A stretch of 64,000 nt of DNA, from positions 992,001 through 1,056,000 of the forward strand of contig NZ_JZEY01000054.1 of assembly GCF_000969445.1 (NCBI RefSeq). The letters run 5' to 3'. Under the pieces are notes generated by a model. The model searched no databases and was not told where the DNA came from. It saw only the letters and a program-made list of their open reading frames with translations. Positions 1 through 10,345 of this stretch are shown here, in pieces; position 1 is the first letter of the stretch, and each line of letters opens with the position of its first letter. Both the position numbers and the translations under genes were made by a program. Source of the DNA: Devosia chinhatensis. Lineage in GTDB: Bacteria; Pseudomonadota; Alphaproteobacteria; Rhizobiales; Devosiaceae.

Positions 1-41
1 GGGGAGACTTCCACCATGCGGAAAACGCCAAGTGGCTTGCC

Positions 42-71
42 TTGACCCATTTTTTTCACGGGCGCTACCGT
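42..71 (+). promoter_or_regulatory. Candidate promoter with LacI-type half-operator
   Basis: TTGACC at 42-47 and TACCGT at 66-71 form a weak sigma70-like pair with an 18-base spacer upstream of the transporter operon. The stretch GCGCTACCGT (62-71) matches 9 of 10 bases of the right arm of the perfect palindrome at 9449-9464, where the arm also overlaps the -10 box. The left arm is not conserved here. Co-regulation by the LacI protein at 8253-9365 is inferred. Confidence 0.35.
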
Positions 72-159
72 CGCCGGATACGTGGCATCTGCATGTTCGA
101 GCATCGCATCGCAAGGGTGAAGGACGGCAGGAGCAACGGCTCGCAACGGGAGGTTGAAC

Positions 160-1776
160 ATGCAGGTTTCTAGAAGACATTTCTTGGCTGGTGCTGCCGC
201 GACCATGGCTGGTCTGAGCCTGACATCGGTCATGACGGGCAAGGCGTTCGCGCAGGGCAGCGACACTCTTCGTGTCGGCTTCGCGGCGCGCGGCCTGCGG
301 ACCATCGATCCGCACCAGTCCATCCAGGGCGTCGACAATTGGGCGATCATCGCCCTCTACGACAAGCTGGTCGATCTGCCGCGCTGGCGCTTCCCCGACA
401 CGCAGGACGATCTGGTGCCGCGCTTGGCCACCAGCTGGCAGGGTTCGGAAGATTCCAAGACCTGGACCATCCAGCTGCGGGAGGGCGTGCAGTTCCACAA
501 GGGCTATGGGGAAATGACGTCCGAAGACGTCAAGTACACGTTCGACCGGGCGACCGACGCTCCACGGGTCGGCGGTGTCCGGGCCAAGTTCACCAATATC
601 GCCAGCGTCGAAACGGACGGCCCTTACACGGTGATCTTCAATCTCGATCAGCCCGACCCGCTGTTCCTGCTCGGCGCGCTCAGCGACTATGACGCCGGCA
701 TCATGAGCAAGAAGGCGATCGAGGAGAAAGGCGACGAGGCCATCGGCACCGATCCGATCGGTACGGGAGTCTATATGCTCGATTCGGTGGCAACGGACCC
801 CTCGCAAGGTCTGATCCTGACGGCCAATCCCGATTACTGGGATACTCCGGCCGCCACGCCGCGACTGCAGCTGATGTATATTGCCGACACCACGGCGCGC
901 ACGCTGGCCCTGCTTTCAGGCGACGTGCAGATCATCGAGGGCGTCCGGGCCCCCGGCTGGGCCGATTCCATGGCGCAGCGCGACCCCAACCTCATCTTCG
1001 ACGTCGTGAGCCCGGGCAGCTTCTTCACCATCCAGTTCAACCTGACCAAGCCGCCATTCGACGATATTCGCGTGCGCCAGGCCCTGTTCTACGGCATCGA
1101 CCGCGACGAGATCACCTCGGCCATCGCGCCGATCTCCAAGCGCACCTATGGGCTCAATCCGCCCTCGTTCCCGGGTGGCTTTACCGCCGAAACCATTCCG
1201 GCCGAAATCGCCTACAATTACGACCCCGAAAAAGCCAAGGCCCTGCTGGCGGAGGCTGGTTTCCCCAATGGCCTGAGCTTCACCAACGACACGTCCCAGC
1301 GCGAGGATTTCTCGGCCATCATGCTGATGATCCAGGACCAGTTGCGGCGCATCAACGTCAATATGGAACTCAACATCAAGGACCACACCGCCTTCCACGC
1401 CGACCAGAACGTGGGCACCAACATTCTCAGCCAGCAATCCTCGGCCATGCCTCCCGTACCGACCCAGGTCATCCTGACCTATCTGGCTGCCGAGGCAGAA
1501 GTGAAGGCCGATGGCAGCGGCGGCTCGAACATGAGCCATTATGGCGTGACCATTCCGGGCATCGACGACCTGCTGAACCAGGCCCTGGCCGAGCCGGACC
1601 TCGAGAAGCGCATCGCCATCGTTCAGGAGATCGAGGTCAAGGCGCTGACCGACGCGGTCATCCTGCCGGTCTCCAATAACGGCTTCATGATGGTGCGGTC
1701 CAACAAGGTCGATCTCGGGTTCGAGGTTGAATCCGGCTACGTGAACTGGCCGCTGTCGCAAGCCGCTTTCGTCTAG
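160..1776 (+). CDS. Tat-exported ABC transporter substrate-binding protein, family 5
   Basis: This is the extracytoplasmic solute receptor of the ABC importer encoded just downstream. The 538-residue product starts with a twin-arginine signal (SRRHFLAG, residues 4-11), a hydrophobic stretch and a likely cleavage after AFAQ near residue 32. The body has the DppA/OppA layout, including an early DPHQS segment and the TWTIQLREGVQFHKG segment typical of SBP_bac_5. I prefer ATG 160 over the upstream TTG 154, because GGGAGG at 148-153 then sits six bases before the start. Family 5 covers peptides, opines, nickel and some oligosaccharides. The glycoside-hydrolase-like neighbour and the LacI regulator favour a sugar-containing ligand here, but that is inference. 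Confidence 0.9.
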   Translation: MQVSRRHFLAGAAATMAGLSLTSVMTGKAFAQGSDTLRVGFAARGLRTIDPHQSIQGVDNWAIIALYDKLVDLPRWRFPDTQDDLVPRLATSWQGSEDSKTWTIQLREGVQFHKGYGEMTSEDVKYTFDRATDAPRVGGVRAKFTNIASVETDGPYTVIFNLDQPDPLFLLGALSDYDAGIMSKKAIEEKGDEAIGTDPIGTGVYMLDSVATDPSQGLILTANPDYWDTPAATPRLQLMYIADTTARTLALLSGDVQIIEGVRAPGWADSMAQRDPNLIFDVVSPGSFFTIQFNLTKPPFDDIRVRQALFYGIDRDEITSAIAPISKRTYGLNPPSFPGGFTAETIPAEIAYNYDPEKAKALLAEAGFPNGLSFTNDTSQREDFSAIMLMIQDQLRRINVNMELNIKDHTAFHADQNVGTNILSQQSSAMPPVPTQVILTYLAAEAEVKADGSGGSNMSHYGVTIPGIDDLLNQALAEPDLEKRIAIVQEIEVKALTDAVILPVSNNGFMMVRSNKVDLGFEVESGYVNWPLSQAAFV

Positions 1777-1792
1777 GCATTTCAAGGAGCCT

Positions 1793-1818
1793 GGTCCCGG
1801 GGGGCATGCCCCGGGACC
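1793..1818 (+). other. Strong intercistronic hairpin
   Basis: GGTCCCGGGG (1793-1802) pairs perfectly with CCCCGGGACC (1809-1818) around a six-base loop, between the binding-protein gene and the next gene. No T-run follows. Such hairpins after binding-protein genes commonly protect the upstream mRNA or partially terminate transcription, so that the receptor is made in excess. That role is inferred. Confidence 0.55.
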
Positions 1819-1850
1819 TTCAGAATACAGGACCGGAAGGCACTTAGGAA

Positions 1851-4430
1851 ATGACTGCGCCGAAGCATGTTTCAATCGTAATCCCGCCCCAGCTGGGCGA
1901 TGTGGAGGGGTCCGTGGCCTGGGCCGCCCAGGAACTGGCGCAGGCCTTGCGGCAGCGCGACGTGACCGTCCAGATCGGTGCCGAGCCATTGGGCGGCATT
2001 GTTGTCGAGGTAGCCGGCGCAGGCATGAAGGCCCAGCCGGGGGCAGGGGCGGCGTTTCCGCCACGGGCCGAGGCCATGGCGCTGGAGCGCTCCGGCGATC
2101 ATATTCTGGCCTGGGGTTTTGACACGCGCGGTCTGGTCTATGCGCTGACCGAACTGGCCGACCGGGTGCGTACCGGGCAGGGCGAGGACCTGTTCGAAGG
2201 GACATTTCCGCTGGTGGAACAGCCCACGGCCCGCATTCGCTCAATGGCGCGACTGTTCTGCGCCGAGGAAGAAGACAAGCTCTGGTATTACGACAAGCAG
2301 CAATGGCGGGATTACCTGACCATGCTGGCCTCCAACCGGTTCAACCGCTTCGCGCTGACCCTGGGCATGGGCTACAACTACCCTTACCACAATCCTTGGA
2401 TCAGCGACGTCTACTTCTATTTCCCCTATCCGTTCCTCCTCGCGATGGATGGCTATGGCATCGACGTCAAGGAACTGAGCGCGGAAGAGCGCGATCATAA
2501 CCTGGACATGCTGGCTTTCATCGGCCGCGAATGCGCGCGCCGAGGGCTGGAGTTCCAGCTGGCGCTGTGGACGCAACGCTATGATTTCGACGACGTACCC
2601 CGCGCCAATTACACCGTGCGCGGCGTCACAGAAGAGAATCTGGCGCCCTATTGCCGCGACGCGATCACCGCGCTGTTGCGCCACGTGCCCGAAATTACCG
2701 GCCTCACCTTCCGGGTGCATGTCGAGGGCGGCATTGCCGAGGGCGAATACGGCTTTTGGGAAGAAGCCTTTGCCGGGGTCGCCGCAGCCGGCCGGCCTGT
2801 CGAGATCGACATGCACGGCAAGGGGCTCGATCACAAGATGATCGACATTGCCCGTCGCTCAGGCATGCCGGTGGCTGCCTCGCCGAAATATCTGGCCGAG
2901 CATATGGGCCCGCCCTATCACCAGTCGGCGATCCGCGACAAGGAATACCCGCCTGAAAGCGCCAAGAGCGAACGTGAGCAGCTGAGCGAAGGATCGCGCA
3001 AGTTCCTGCGCTATTCCTATGGCGACCTGCTGACGCGCGACAAGGATTACAAGGTCATCTACCGCATCTGGGCCGGCACGCAGCGCGTGCTGCTCTGGGG
3101 CGATCCGGTCTTTGCCGCAGGCTATGGCAGAAGCTCGATGTTCGCCGGGTCCGACGGGGTGGAATGGTGCGAGCCGCAGAGCTTCAAGGGTCGCATGGGC
3201 ACGGGCATGCCGGGCCAGCGTTTCAACTACAAGCGGCATGGCTATGCGACGCGCCAGGACTGGCGGAAATACGATTATCAATACCGTGTCTGGGGGCGGC
3301 TGCTCTATAATCCCGAAGCGCCGCGGCAGAGCTGGATGCGCTGGCTGGAGCGCGAATGCGGCGATCTGGCCGAGGCCTGCGAAAAAGGGCTTTCCTGGGC
3401 CAGCCGCGTGCTGCCGCTCGTGACGCTCGCACACGGTCCGTCGGCATCCAACAACCATTACTGGCCCGAAATCTACACCAATCTCGGCCTCATCGAAGGC
3501 TCGGGCAAGCGCGCCTATGGCTTCGACATGGACGGTCCCACCCGGTTCGGCAATGCGCCGACCTTCGACTCGGCGCTGTTCGCGTCGCCCCGCGAATTTG
3601 CCGAGCTGCTTCTGGCCGGCAAGTCCAGTCACCGCTACACGCCGCTCGACGTGGCCGACTGGCTCGACGACATGGCCGCAGGTTGCGAGACCGCGCTGAG
3701 CACGGCGCGCTCGTCACCCGATTACAACCGGGCCGAGCCGCAGCGCATCCTGGCCGATGTGGAGATCCTGGGTGGCATGGCGCGCCATTTTGCCCAGAAA
3801 TTCAGGGCTGCCTGCTGGGCCGAACTTTTCATCGCCACCAAGGCGTCGGAACTGATCGAGCCAATGCTCGGCCACGCCCGCAACGCCGTGCTGGCCTGGG
3901 AGCGGTTGGCGGCGGTGTCACGCGAGCTCTATCACGACGACCTCACCTACGGACCGCAATCCTGGCTGCGCGGCTCCTGGCACAGCCGGTTGCCCGAAAT
4001 GCAGGCCGAACTGCTCGATCTTGAAGCGCTGCGCGGTTTTGGAGGTACGGAATCGGTGGCGGGGACGCCGGCTCTGGCCAAGGCGATCGCCGCGCTCAAG
4101 GGCCATCGACCGACCCGCGCGCAGCCGGACGCCTCGGCGCCGACGGCAGTCTTTGCCGGTGGCGAGCCTCTGCCTATCCGCATCGAGGTCGAGGCCGAGG
4201 ACGCGCCCGTGCTGCATTACCGCCACATCAATCAGGCGGAGCGCTGGCAATCCATGCCCATGCAGGCCGAAAGGGGCGGCTACACCGCCACGATCCCGGC
4301 CGAATATACAAAATCGGACTTTCACCTGCAGTACTTCGTCAGCCTGCGCCAGAATGGGCAATCCACGCTCATCCCCGGCCTGGCGCCGGACCTGGCCAAT
4401 GAGCCGTACTTCACAGTGATGCAACGATGA
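1851..4430 (+). CDS. Putative glycoside hydrolase with GH20/GH67-like N-terminal domain
   Basis: This is an 859-residue protein without a signal peptide, so it probably acts in the cytoplasm on the imported compound. Residues about 1-125 look like the small alpha/beta domain that precedes the barrel in GH20 and GH67 enzymes, with the typical segment ILAWGFDTRGLVYALTELAD. The middle (about 130-480) reads as a TIM-barrel-like region starting ARIRSMARLF and rich in aromatic residues and Asp/Glu. About 90 C-terminal residues look like a beta-sandwich. I cannot place it in a defined CAZy family or name catalytic residues. It lies inside an ABC importer operon (binding protein before, permeases after), which supports processing of a glycoside or uronide. 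The ATG is preceded by only a short AGGA, so the start is moderately certain. Confidence 0.6.
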   Translation: MTAPKHVSIVIPPQLGDVEGSVAWAAQELAQALRQRDVTVQIGAEPLGGIVVEVAGAGMKAQPGAGAAFPPRAEAMALERSGDHILAWGFDTRGLVYALTELADRVRTGQGEDLFEGTFPLVEQPTARIRSMARLFCAEEEDKLWYYDKQQWRDYLTMLASNRFNRFALTLGMGYNYPYHNPWISDVYFYFPYPFLLAMDGYGIDVKELSAEERDHNLDMLAFIGRECARRGLEFQLALWTQRYDFDDVPRANYTVRGVTEENLAPYCRDAITALLRHVPEITGLTFRVHVEGGIAEGEYGFWEEAFAGVAAAGRPVEIDMHGKGLDHKMIDIARRSGMPVAASPKYLAEHMGPPYHQSAIRDKEYPPESAKSEREQLSEGSRKFLRYSYGDLLTRDKDYKVIYRIWAGTQRVLLWGDPVFAAGYGRSSMFAGSDGVEWCEPQSFKGRMGTGMPGQRFNYKRHGYATRQDWRKYDYQYRVWGRLLYNPEAPRQSWMRWLERECGDLAEACEKGLSWASRVLPLVTLAHGPSASNNHYWPEIYTNLGLIEGSGKRAYGFDMDGPTRFGNAPTFDSALFASPREFAELLLAGKSSHRYTPLDVADWLDDMAAGCETALSTARSSPDYNRAEPQRILADVEILGGMARHFAQKFRAACWAELFIATKASELIEPMLGHARNAVLAWERLAAVSRELYHDDLTYGPQSWLRGSWHSRLPEMQAELLDLEALRGFGGTESVAGTPALAKAIAALKGHRPTRAQPDASAPTAVFAGGEPLPIRIEVEAEDAPVLHYRHINQAERWQSMPMQAERGGYTATIPAEYTKSDFHLQYFVSLRQNGQSTLIPGLAPDLANEPYFTVMQR

Positions 4431-4491
4431 ACAATGAAGGGTCGCCGCGCATCCTGCGGCGGCCTGCGCCGACAATCGGTGGGAGGTGAGA

Positions 4492-5427
4492 TTGGCGAGA
4501 TATTTGTTACTCAGGCTGGCAGACGCGGTGCCCACCGTGTTCCTTGTCTTGCTGCTGGTCTTCATTGCCATGCGCATTCTGCCGGGCGACCCGGCCATCG
4601 CCGCGCTCGGCGACATGGCCACTCCCGAGCAATTGGCCCTGTTCCGCGACCGGATGGGCCTCAACGACCCGTTGTGGCTGCAATTCATCAACTTCGTCAA
4701 AGGCGTGTTCACGCTCGACCTGGGCAATTCGATGATGAGCAACCAGAACGTGGTTGGCCTCATCCTCTACAACCTGCCCTTCACAATCGAGCTGACCGTG
4801 GTGGCGATGCTGATGGGCATCCTGGCGGGCGTGCCGCTGGGCGTGCTGGCGGCCACCAACCGCAACAAGCTGCCCGATAGCGGCGTGCGGGTGTTCTCGC
4901 TGATCGGCTACGCCATCCCCGACTTCTATCTCGGGGCGCTGCTGCTCATCACCTTCGCCCTCAATCTGGGCTGGTTCCCGATCAATGGCGGGGGCACCGA
5001 TTTTGCCAGCCGCATGTATCACGTGTTCCTGCCGGCGCTGACCCTAGCCTTCGTCAAGGCGGCCTTTATCGGCCGGTTGACCCGAACGTCACTGCTCGAA
5101 GTGCTGAGCCGCGACTATGTGCGGACCGCCCGCGCCAAGGGCGCCAAGGAAAGCCGGGTCATCTACCGGCACGGGCTGCGCAATGCGCTCCTGCCGCTGA
5201 CCACCGGCCTTGGCCTCAGTACGCTGGCGACGCTGTCGGGCTCGGTGGCTATCGAAATGGTCTTCAACCGGCCCGGTATCGGCAAGCTGCTGATCAGCGC
5301 CATCGCCGAGCGCGACTATGCCGTCATCCAGGGCGGTGTCGTCGTGTTCGCCATGTTCGTCGTGGTCATCAACCTGCTGATGGACCTCCTCTACATCGTC
5401 GTAGATCCTCGTATTAGGATGAAGTGA
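4492..5427 (+). CDS. ABC transporter permease, DppB type
   Basis: Inner-membrane permease with about six transmembrane helices. The N-terminus ARYLLLRLADAVPTVFLVLL is the usual first helix of DppB/OppB proteins. The EAA coupling loop for the ATPase is visible (SRDYVRTARAKGAKESRVIYRHGLRNALLPL is spread across it), and the end NLLMDLLYIVVDPRIR is family-typical. I prefer TTG 4492 because GGAGG at 4482-4486 is five bases upstream; GTG 4486 overlaps that ribosome site. It pairs with the DppC-type gene that overlaps its stop codon and with the double ATPase at 6333. Confidence 0.92.
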   Translation: MARYLLLRLADAVPTVFLVLLLVFIAMRILPGDPAIAALGDMATPEQLALFRDRMGLNDPLWLQFINFVKGVFTLDLGNSMMSNQNVVGLILYNLPFTIELTVVAMLMGILAGVPLGVLAATNRNKLPDSGVRVFSLIGYAIPDFYLGALLLITFALNLGWFPINGGGTDFASRMYHVFLPALTLAFVKAAFIGRLTRTSLLEVLSRDYVRTARAKGAKESRVIYRHGLRNALLPLTTGLGLSTLATLSGSVAIEMVFNRPGIGKLLISAIAERDYAVIQGGVVVFAMFVVVINLLMDLLYIVVDPRIRMK

Positions 5428-6311
5428 TGACCGTAATCTCTGAACCGTCACCCCATCAGCTGGCGCCCGAACCCAGCATTTTCCGCAGCATCCGCGACGT
5501 CATCCTGGGCCGCCCCGGCACCATCGTTGCGGTCTTCATCATCCTGGCGCTGGTGTTCGTGGCGGTCTTCGCGCCACTGCTGGCGCCCTATGATCCGCTG
5601 ACCCAGTCCATGCTCAAGATCAACCGGACGCCAAGCTGGGAAAACTGGCTGGGCACAGACCAGTTCGGCCGCGACGTGCTCTCCCGCATGATCTACGGCT
5701 CGCGCAATTCATTGATCTTCGGCCTTATCTCTCCATTCTGCGCCGCCATAATCGGGGGTACGCTGGGCGTGGTCGCGGGATATTTCGGCGGTATCGTCGA
5801 CCGCGTGATCTCCCGGGTCGTCGACCTGTTGCTGGCCTTCCCCGAACTGCTGCTCGCCATCATGATCGCGGCTGTTCTCGGCGGCGGCTTCTGGAACGTC
5901 ATCATCGTCATCACCATCGCCTTCGTGCCCGGCTTTGCCCGCGTGGCGCGCGCCCAGACCCTGTCGGTCAAGCACGAGCCCTATGTGGAGGCCGCCATTT
6001 CGATGGGTGTGCGGACGCCGGTGATCATCTTCCGGCACATCATTCCCAACATCATGGCGCCCATCGTGGTGCTGATGATGCTGTGGGTGGCCTCGGCCAT
6101 CCGCCTCGAGGCGTCGCTGAGCTTTCTGGGCATCGGCACCCAGGCGCCCAACCCGAGCTGGGGCAATATCATCAAGGACGGCCTCAATAACATTTTCGGC
6201 TCTCCCTGGCCGATCATCGGCGCCGGTGCCGCCATCACCCTCGTGGTCCTGGCGTTCAACCTGGTGGGCGATGCCGTGCGCGATGCGCTCGATCCCTCCA
6301 CCTCGCAGTAA
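5427..6311 (+). CDS. ABC transporter permease, DppC type
   Basis: Second inner-membrane permease of the importer. It begins with a cytoplasmic tail, then a first helix (TIVAVFIILALVFVAVFAPLL), the GTDQFGRDVLSRMIYGSR segment characteristic of DppC/OppC, and a coupling loop around EPYVEAAISMGVRTPVIIFRHIIPN. ATG 5427 overlaps the stop of the DppB-type gene by one base (TGATG) and has AGGA at 5416-5419; a GTG three bases upstream is the alternative. The overlap implies translational coupling and equal dosage of the two permeases. Confidence 0.92.
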   Translation: MTVISEPSPHQLAPEPSIFRSIRDVILGRPGTIVAVFIILALVFVAVFAPLLAPYDPLTQSMLKINRTPSWENWLGTDQFGRDVLSRMIYGSRNSLIFGLISPFCAAIIGGTLGVVAGYFGGIVDRVISRVVDLLLAFPELLLAIMIAAVLGGGFWNVIIVITIAFVPGFARVARAQTLSVKHEPYVEAAISMGVRTPVIIFRHIIPNIMAPIVVLMMLWVASAIRLEASLSFLGIGTQAPNPSWGNIIKDGLNNIFGSPWPIIGAGAAITLVVLAFNLVGDAVRDALDPSTSQ

Positions 6312-6332
6312 TCCAAGCCAAGGAGCCCATAG

Positions 6333-8204
<1,872 letters not shown>

Positions 8205-8218
8205 GGACTTTGAAGATC

Positions 8219-8244
8219 GCCTTCTCTCCCGACGGGGAGAAGGC
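8219..8244. terminator. Hairpin between convergent genes
   Basis: GCCTTCTCTCCC pairs with GGGGAGAAGGC (one G-T wobble) around a short loop, midway between the stop codons of the ATPase gene and the convergent LacI-type gene. It lacks a clear T-tail on either strand but is well placed as a bidirectional terminator. Confidence 0.55.
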
Positions 8245-8252
8245 ACCGCGCG

Positions 8253-9365
8253 TCAGCCGAGACTGAGGGCGAGTTCGGGTTGCTCCACGGACCGCAACAG
8301 CTTTTGCCGGTCGGTGCTGGCCCGCTTCATGATGTCGAAGCCCAGATCGACGATCGGCTCGCCGACATCGCCGCCCTCGAGCTGATGACGGACCGCCTGC
8401 ATGGCGTCATAGCCGCACTTCCAGCGGTGGATGCGCACGCTGCTGAGGCCGGGATGGGCAGCTTCCATGTAGTCGAAATCGTTGAAGCCGGCGATGCCGA
8501 CCTGCTCGGGCACGTTGATTTGGCGCGCATTGAGAGCAAAGAGGGCGCCCAGCGACAGCACGTCGTTATTGCAGAAGACCGCATCGACATCCGGGCGGCG
8601 TTCGAGCATGTCCAGCATCAGCTCGCGGCCCATCGTGGCAGAGGAAAACGGCCGGCTGACCGCCGCGATTTCCCCGTTTGTCGCCGGATCGTCATTACCG
8701 GTTTCGCCGATAAGATCGGGATCGAAAAGGTTGGCCTCCTCCAGGGCATCGCGATAGCCCTGCAGGCGCTGCTTGGAGCGCGCGTTCATCCAGCCGGCGA
8801 AGAAAGCAATGCGGCGATAGCCTGCCTCGATCAGGTGACGGGTCATTTCCTGGCCTGCCCGATAATGGGAAAAGCCGATGATCTTGCTGATCGGGTCGTC
8901 GGTGAGATCCATGATCTGGATGACCGGGCAGCCCGCATTTTCAAGCATCTTGCGCGTGGCGGGCGTCTGTTCGGTGCCTGAAACGATGATGGCGGCCGGG
9001 CCATGCCTCAGAGCCGCGAACACCTGTTGCTCTTCGATCTGGCTATTGTAGCGCGTATTGGCCAATTCGATGCGCAGGCCGCTGTCCTCCACCCCGTCAT
9101 AAATGCCGCGCAGCACATCGGAAAAGATATTCTGGGTGAGCGAGGGGACCAGTACATTGACGACGTCCGTGCGATGCGAGGCGAGGGCGCGGGCATTGAG
9201 GTCCGGAACGTAGTTGAGCGCCCTGATGGCTTCGGCGATCACGGCGCCGCGGGCTTCCGAGACGCGCTCGGGGCTGCGCAGATAGCGCGAGACGGTGATC
9301 GCGCCGACACCCGCCTTGGCGGCCACATCAGCAATTGTCGGGCGACCCCGGGACGTGCGGACCAT
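8253..9365 (-). CDS. LacI-family transcriptional regulator (GntR-like subgroup)
   Basis: DNA-binding regulator of 370 residues. The N-terminus has the LacI helix-turn-helix and hinge (TIADVAAKAGVGAITVSRYL, then DLNARALASHRTDVVNVLVP). Residues about 60-345 form the sugar-binding periplasmic-protein-like domain, ending with the family motif VPEQVGIAGFNDFDY. It is convergent with the transporter operon and divergent from the iclR-type gene. A perfect palindrome of LacI-operator type lies 84 bases upstream of its start, so autoregulation is likely. The transporter operon is the probable main target because a matching half-site lies in its promoter. The inducer is unknown. Confidence 0.92.
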   Translation of the reverse strand: MVRTSRGRPTIADVAAKAGVGAITVSRYLRSPERVSEARGAVIAEAIRALNYVPDLNARALASHRTDVVNVLVPSLTQNIFSDVLRGIYDGVEDSGLRIELANTRYNSQIEEQQVFAALRHGPAAIIVSGTEQTPATRKMLENAGCPVIQIMDLTDDPISKIIGFSHYRAGQEMTRHLIEAGYRRIAFFAGWMNARSKQRLQGYRDALEEANLFDPDLIGETGNDDPATNGEIAAVSRPFSSATMGRELMLDMLERRPDVDAVFCNNDVLSLGALFALNARQINVPEQVGIAGFNDFDYMEAAHPGLSSVRIHRWKCGYDAMQAVRHQLEGGDVGEPIVDLGFDIMKRASTDRQKLLRSVEQPELALSLG

Positions 9366-9435
9366 GGCGTTTCGTCACCCTTTTGCTTTCGAAATCTGAC
9401 GCTGCATTTTCACCACCATAGCCAAATCAACGCGG

Positions 9436-9464
9436 TTGACCAAGTGTTATGGTAGCGCTACCAT
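9436..9464 (+). promoter_or_regulatory. Promoter with perfect 16-bp LacI-type operator
   Basis: ATGGTAGCGCTACCAT at 9449-9464 is a perfect palindrome with the central CG-type symmetry expected of LacI-family operators. TTGACC (9436-9441), a 17-base spacer and TACCAT (9459-9464) form a plausible promoter reading toward the iclR-type gene, with the operator covering the spacer and -10 box. The element lies between the lacI-type (minus) and iclR-type (plus) genes, so it may control both. Confidence 0.75.
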
Positions 9465-9543
9465 CCTTTCATATTTTTTGGCCTGTTCGGGGTTGAGGTG
9501 CTCCCGGCCGGCGGTGATCTGCGATCCTTGGAGGAGGGGCGTC

Positions 9544-10332
9544 GTGAGCAAGCAACTAGACGGGCGCGTGCAATCGGTGGACAGGGCCATGCTTATCATG
9601 GAAACCCTGAGCGATGCGGAAGGCGGACTGAGGCTGACCGATCTGGCACGGCAGACAAAGCTGTCGCTGACCACGGTGCATCGCCTGCTGACGACGCTGG
9701 AACAGCGGCAGTTCGTGCAATTCCTGCCCAGCGACAACCTCTGGCATATCGGGCTGCATACCTTTGCCATCGGCAATGCCTTTGTCCGCGACCGCAATTT
9801 CCTTGCGCCGGCCCAGCCCTTTCTGCGCCGGCTGCGGGACCAGACGCGGGAAACGGCCAATCTGGGCGTCGTCGACAATGGTGAAATGGTGCTGGTGGAC
9901 CAGCTCAAGAGCCGGGAAATCACCCGCTCGCTCTCGCGCATCGGCGGTCGCACGCCCATGACGGCATCGGGCATGGGCAAATCCGTGTTGGCGACCTATT
10001 CGGGCGGCGAAGTGTCAAGCTTTCTGACGCGCTACGGCATGCGCCGCGTCACCGGCAAGACGCTGACCTGCCGGGATGCGCTCAAGATCCAGCTCGAACG
10101 TATCCGCACCGATGGCTATGCCATCGACGACGAGGAATACCTGCCGGGCCTGCGCTGCGTCGCCGCGCCGGTTTATGACCGGCATTCCGACGTGGTCTGT
10201 GCGCTGTCAATCTCGGGACTGCCCAGCCGGCTTCCCGAAGATCGCTTGCCGGTCCTGGGACAGCTGGTCGCCAGTGCGGCTGCGGAAATGACGCGATCCA
10301 TCGGCGGCCTTGCCGCAGGCGCAGCCAGCTAG
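9544..10332 (+). CDS. IclR-family transcriptional regulator
   Basis: A 262-residue regulator with an N-terminal winged helix (VQSVDRAMLIMETLSDAEGG, then LTDLARQTKLSLTTVHRLLTTL) and a C-terminal IclR effector domain with GMGKSVLA, YAIDDEEYLPGLRCVAAPV and a final helix. GTG 9544 is chosen because GGAGGAGG (9530-9537) is six bases upstream and the protein then has the normal IclR length. The open frame extends further upstream through the operator, which is not expected to be coding. Its target may be the EamA transporter and GlcG-like gene downstream; the effector is unknown. Confidence 0.9.
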   Translation: MSKQLDGRVQSVDRAMLIMETLSDAEGGLRLTDLARQTKLSLTTVHRLLTTLEQRQFVQFLPSDNLWHIGLHTFAIGNAFVRDRNFLAPAQPFLRRLRDQTRETANLGVVDNGEMVLVDQLKSREITRSLSRIGGRTPMTASGMGKSVLATYSGGEVSSFLTRYGMRRVTGKTLTCRDALKIQLERIRTDGYAIDDEEYLPGLRCVAAPVYDRHSDVVCALSISGLPSRLPEDRLPVLGQLVASAAAEMTRSIGGLAAGAAS

Positions 10333-10345
10333 GATTGTCCATATC

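Noticed and set aside
916..2244. Long minus-strand open frame across the first binding protein and the glycosidase-like gene
   Set aside because: It has the mirror codon pattern of the plus-strand genes, no family resemblance and no plausible start. It is a GC-rich shadow frame.
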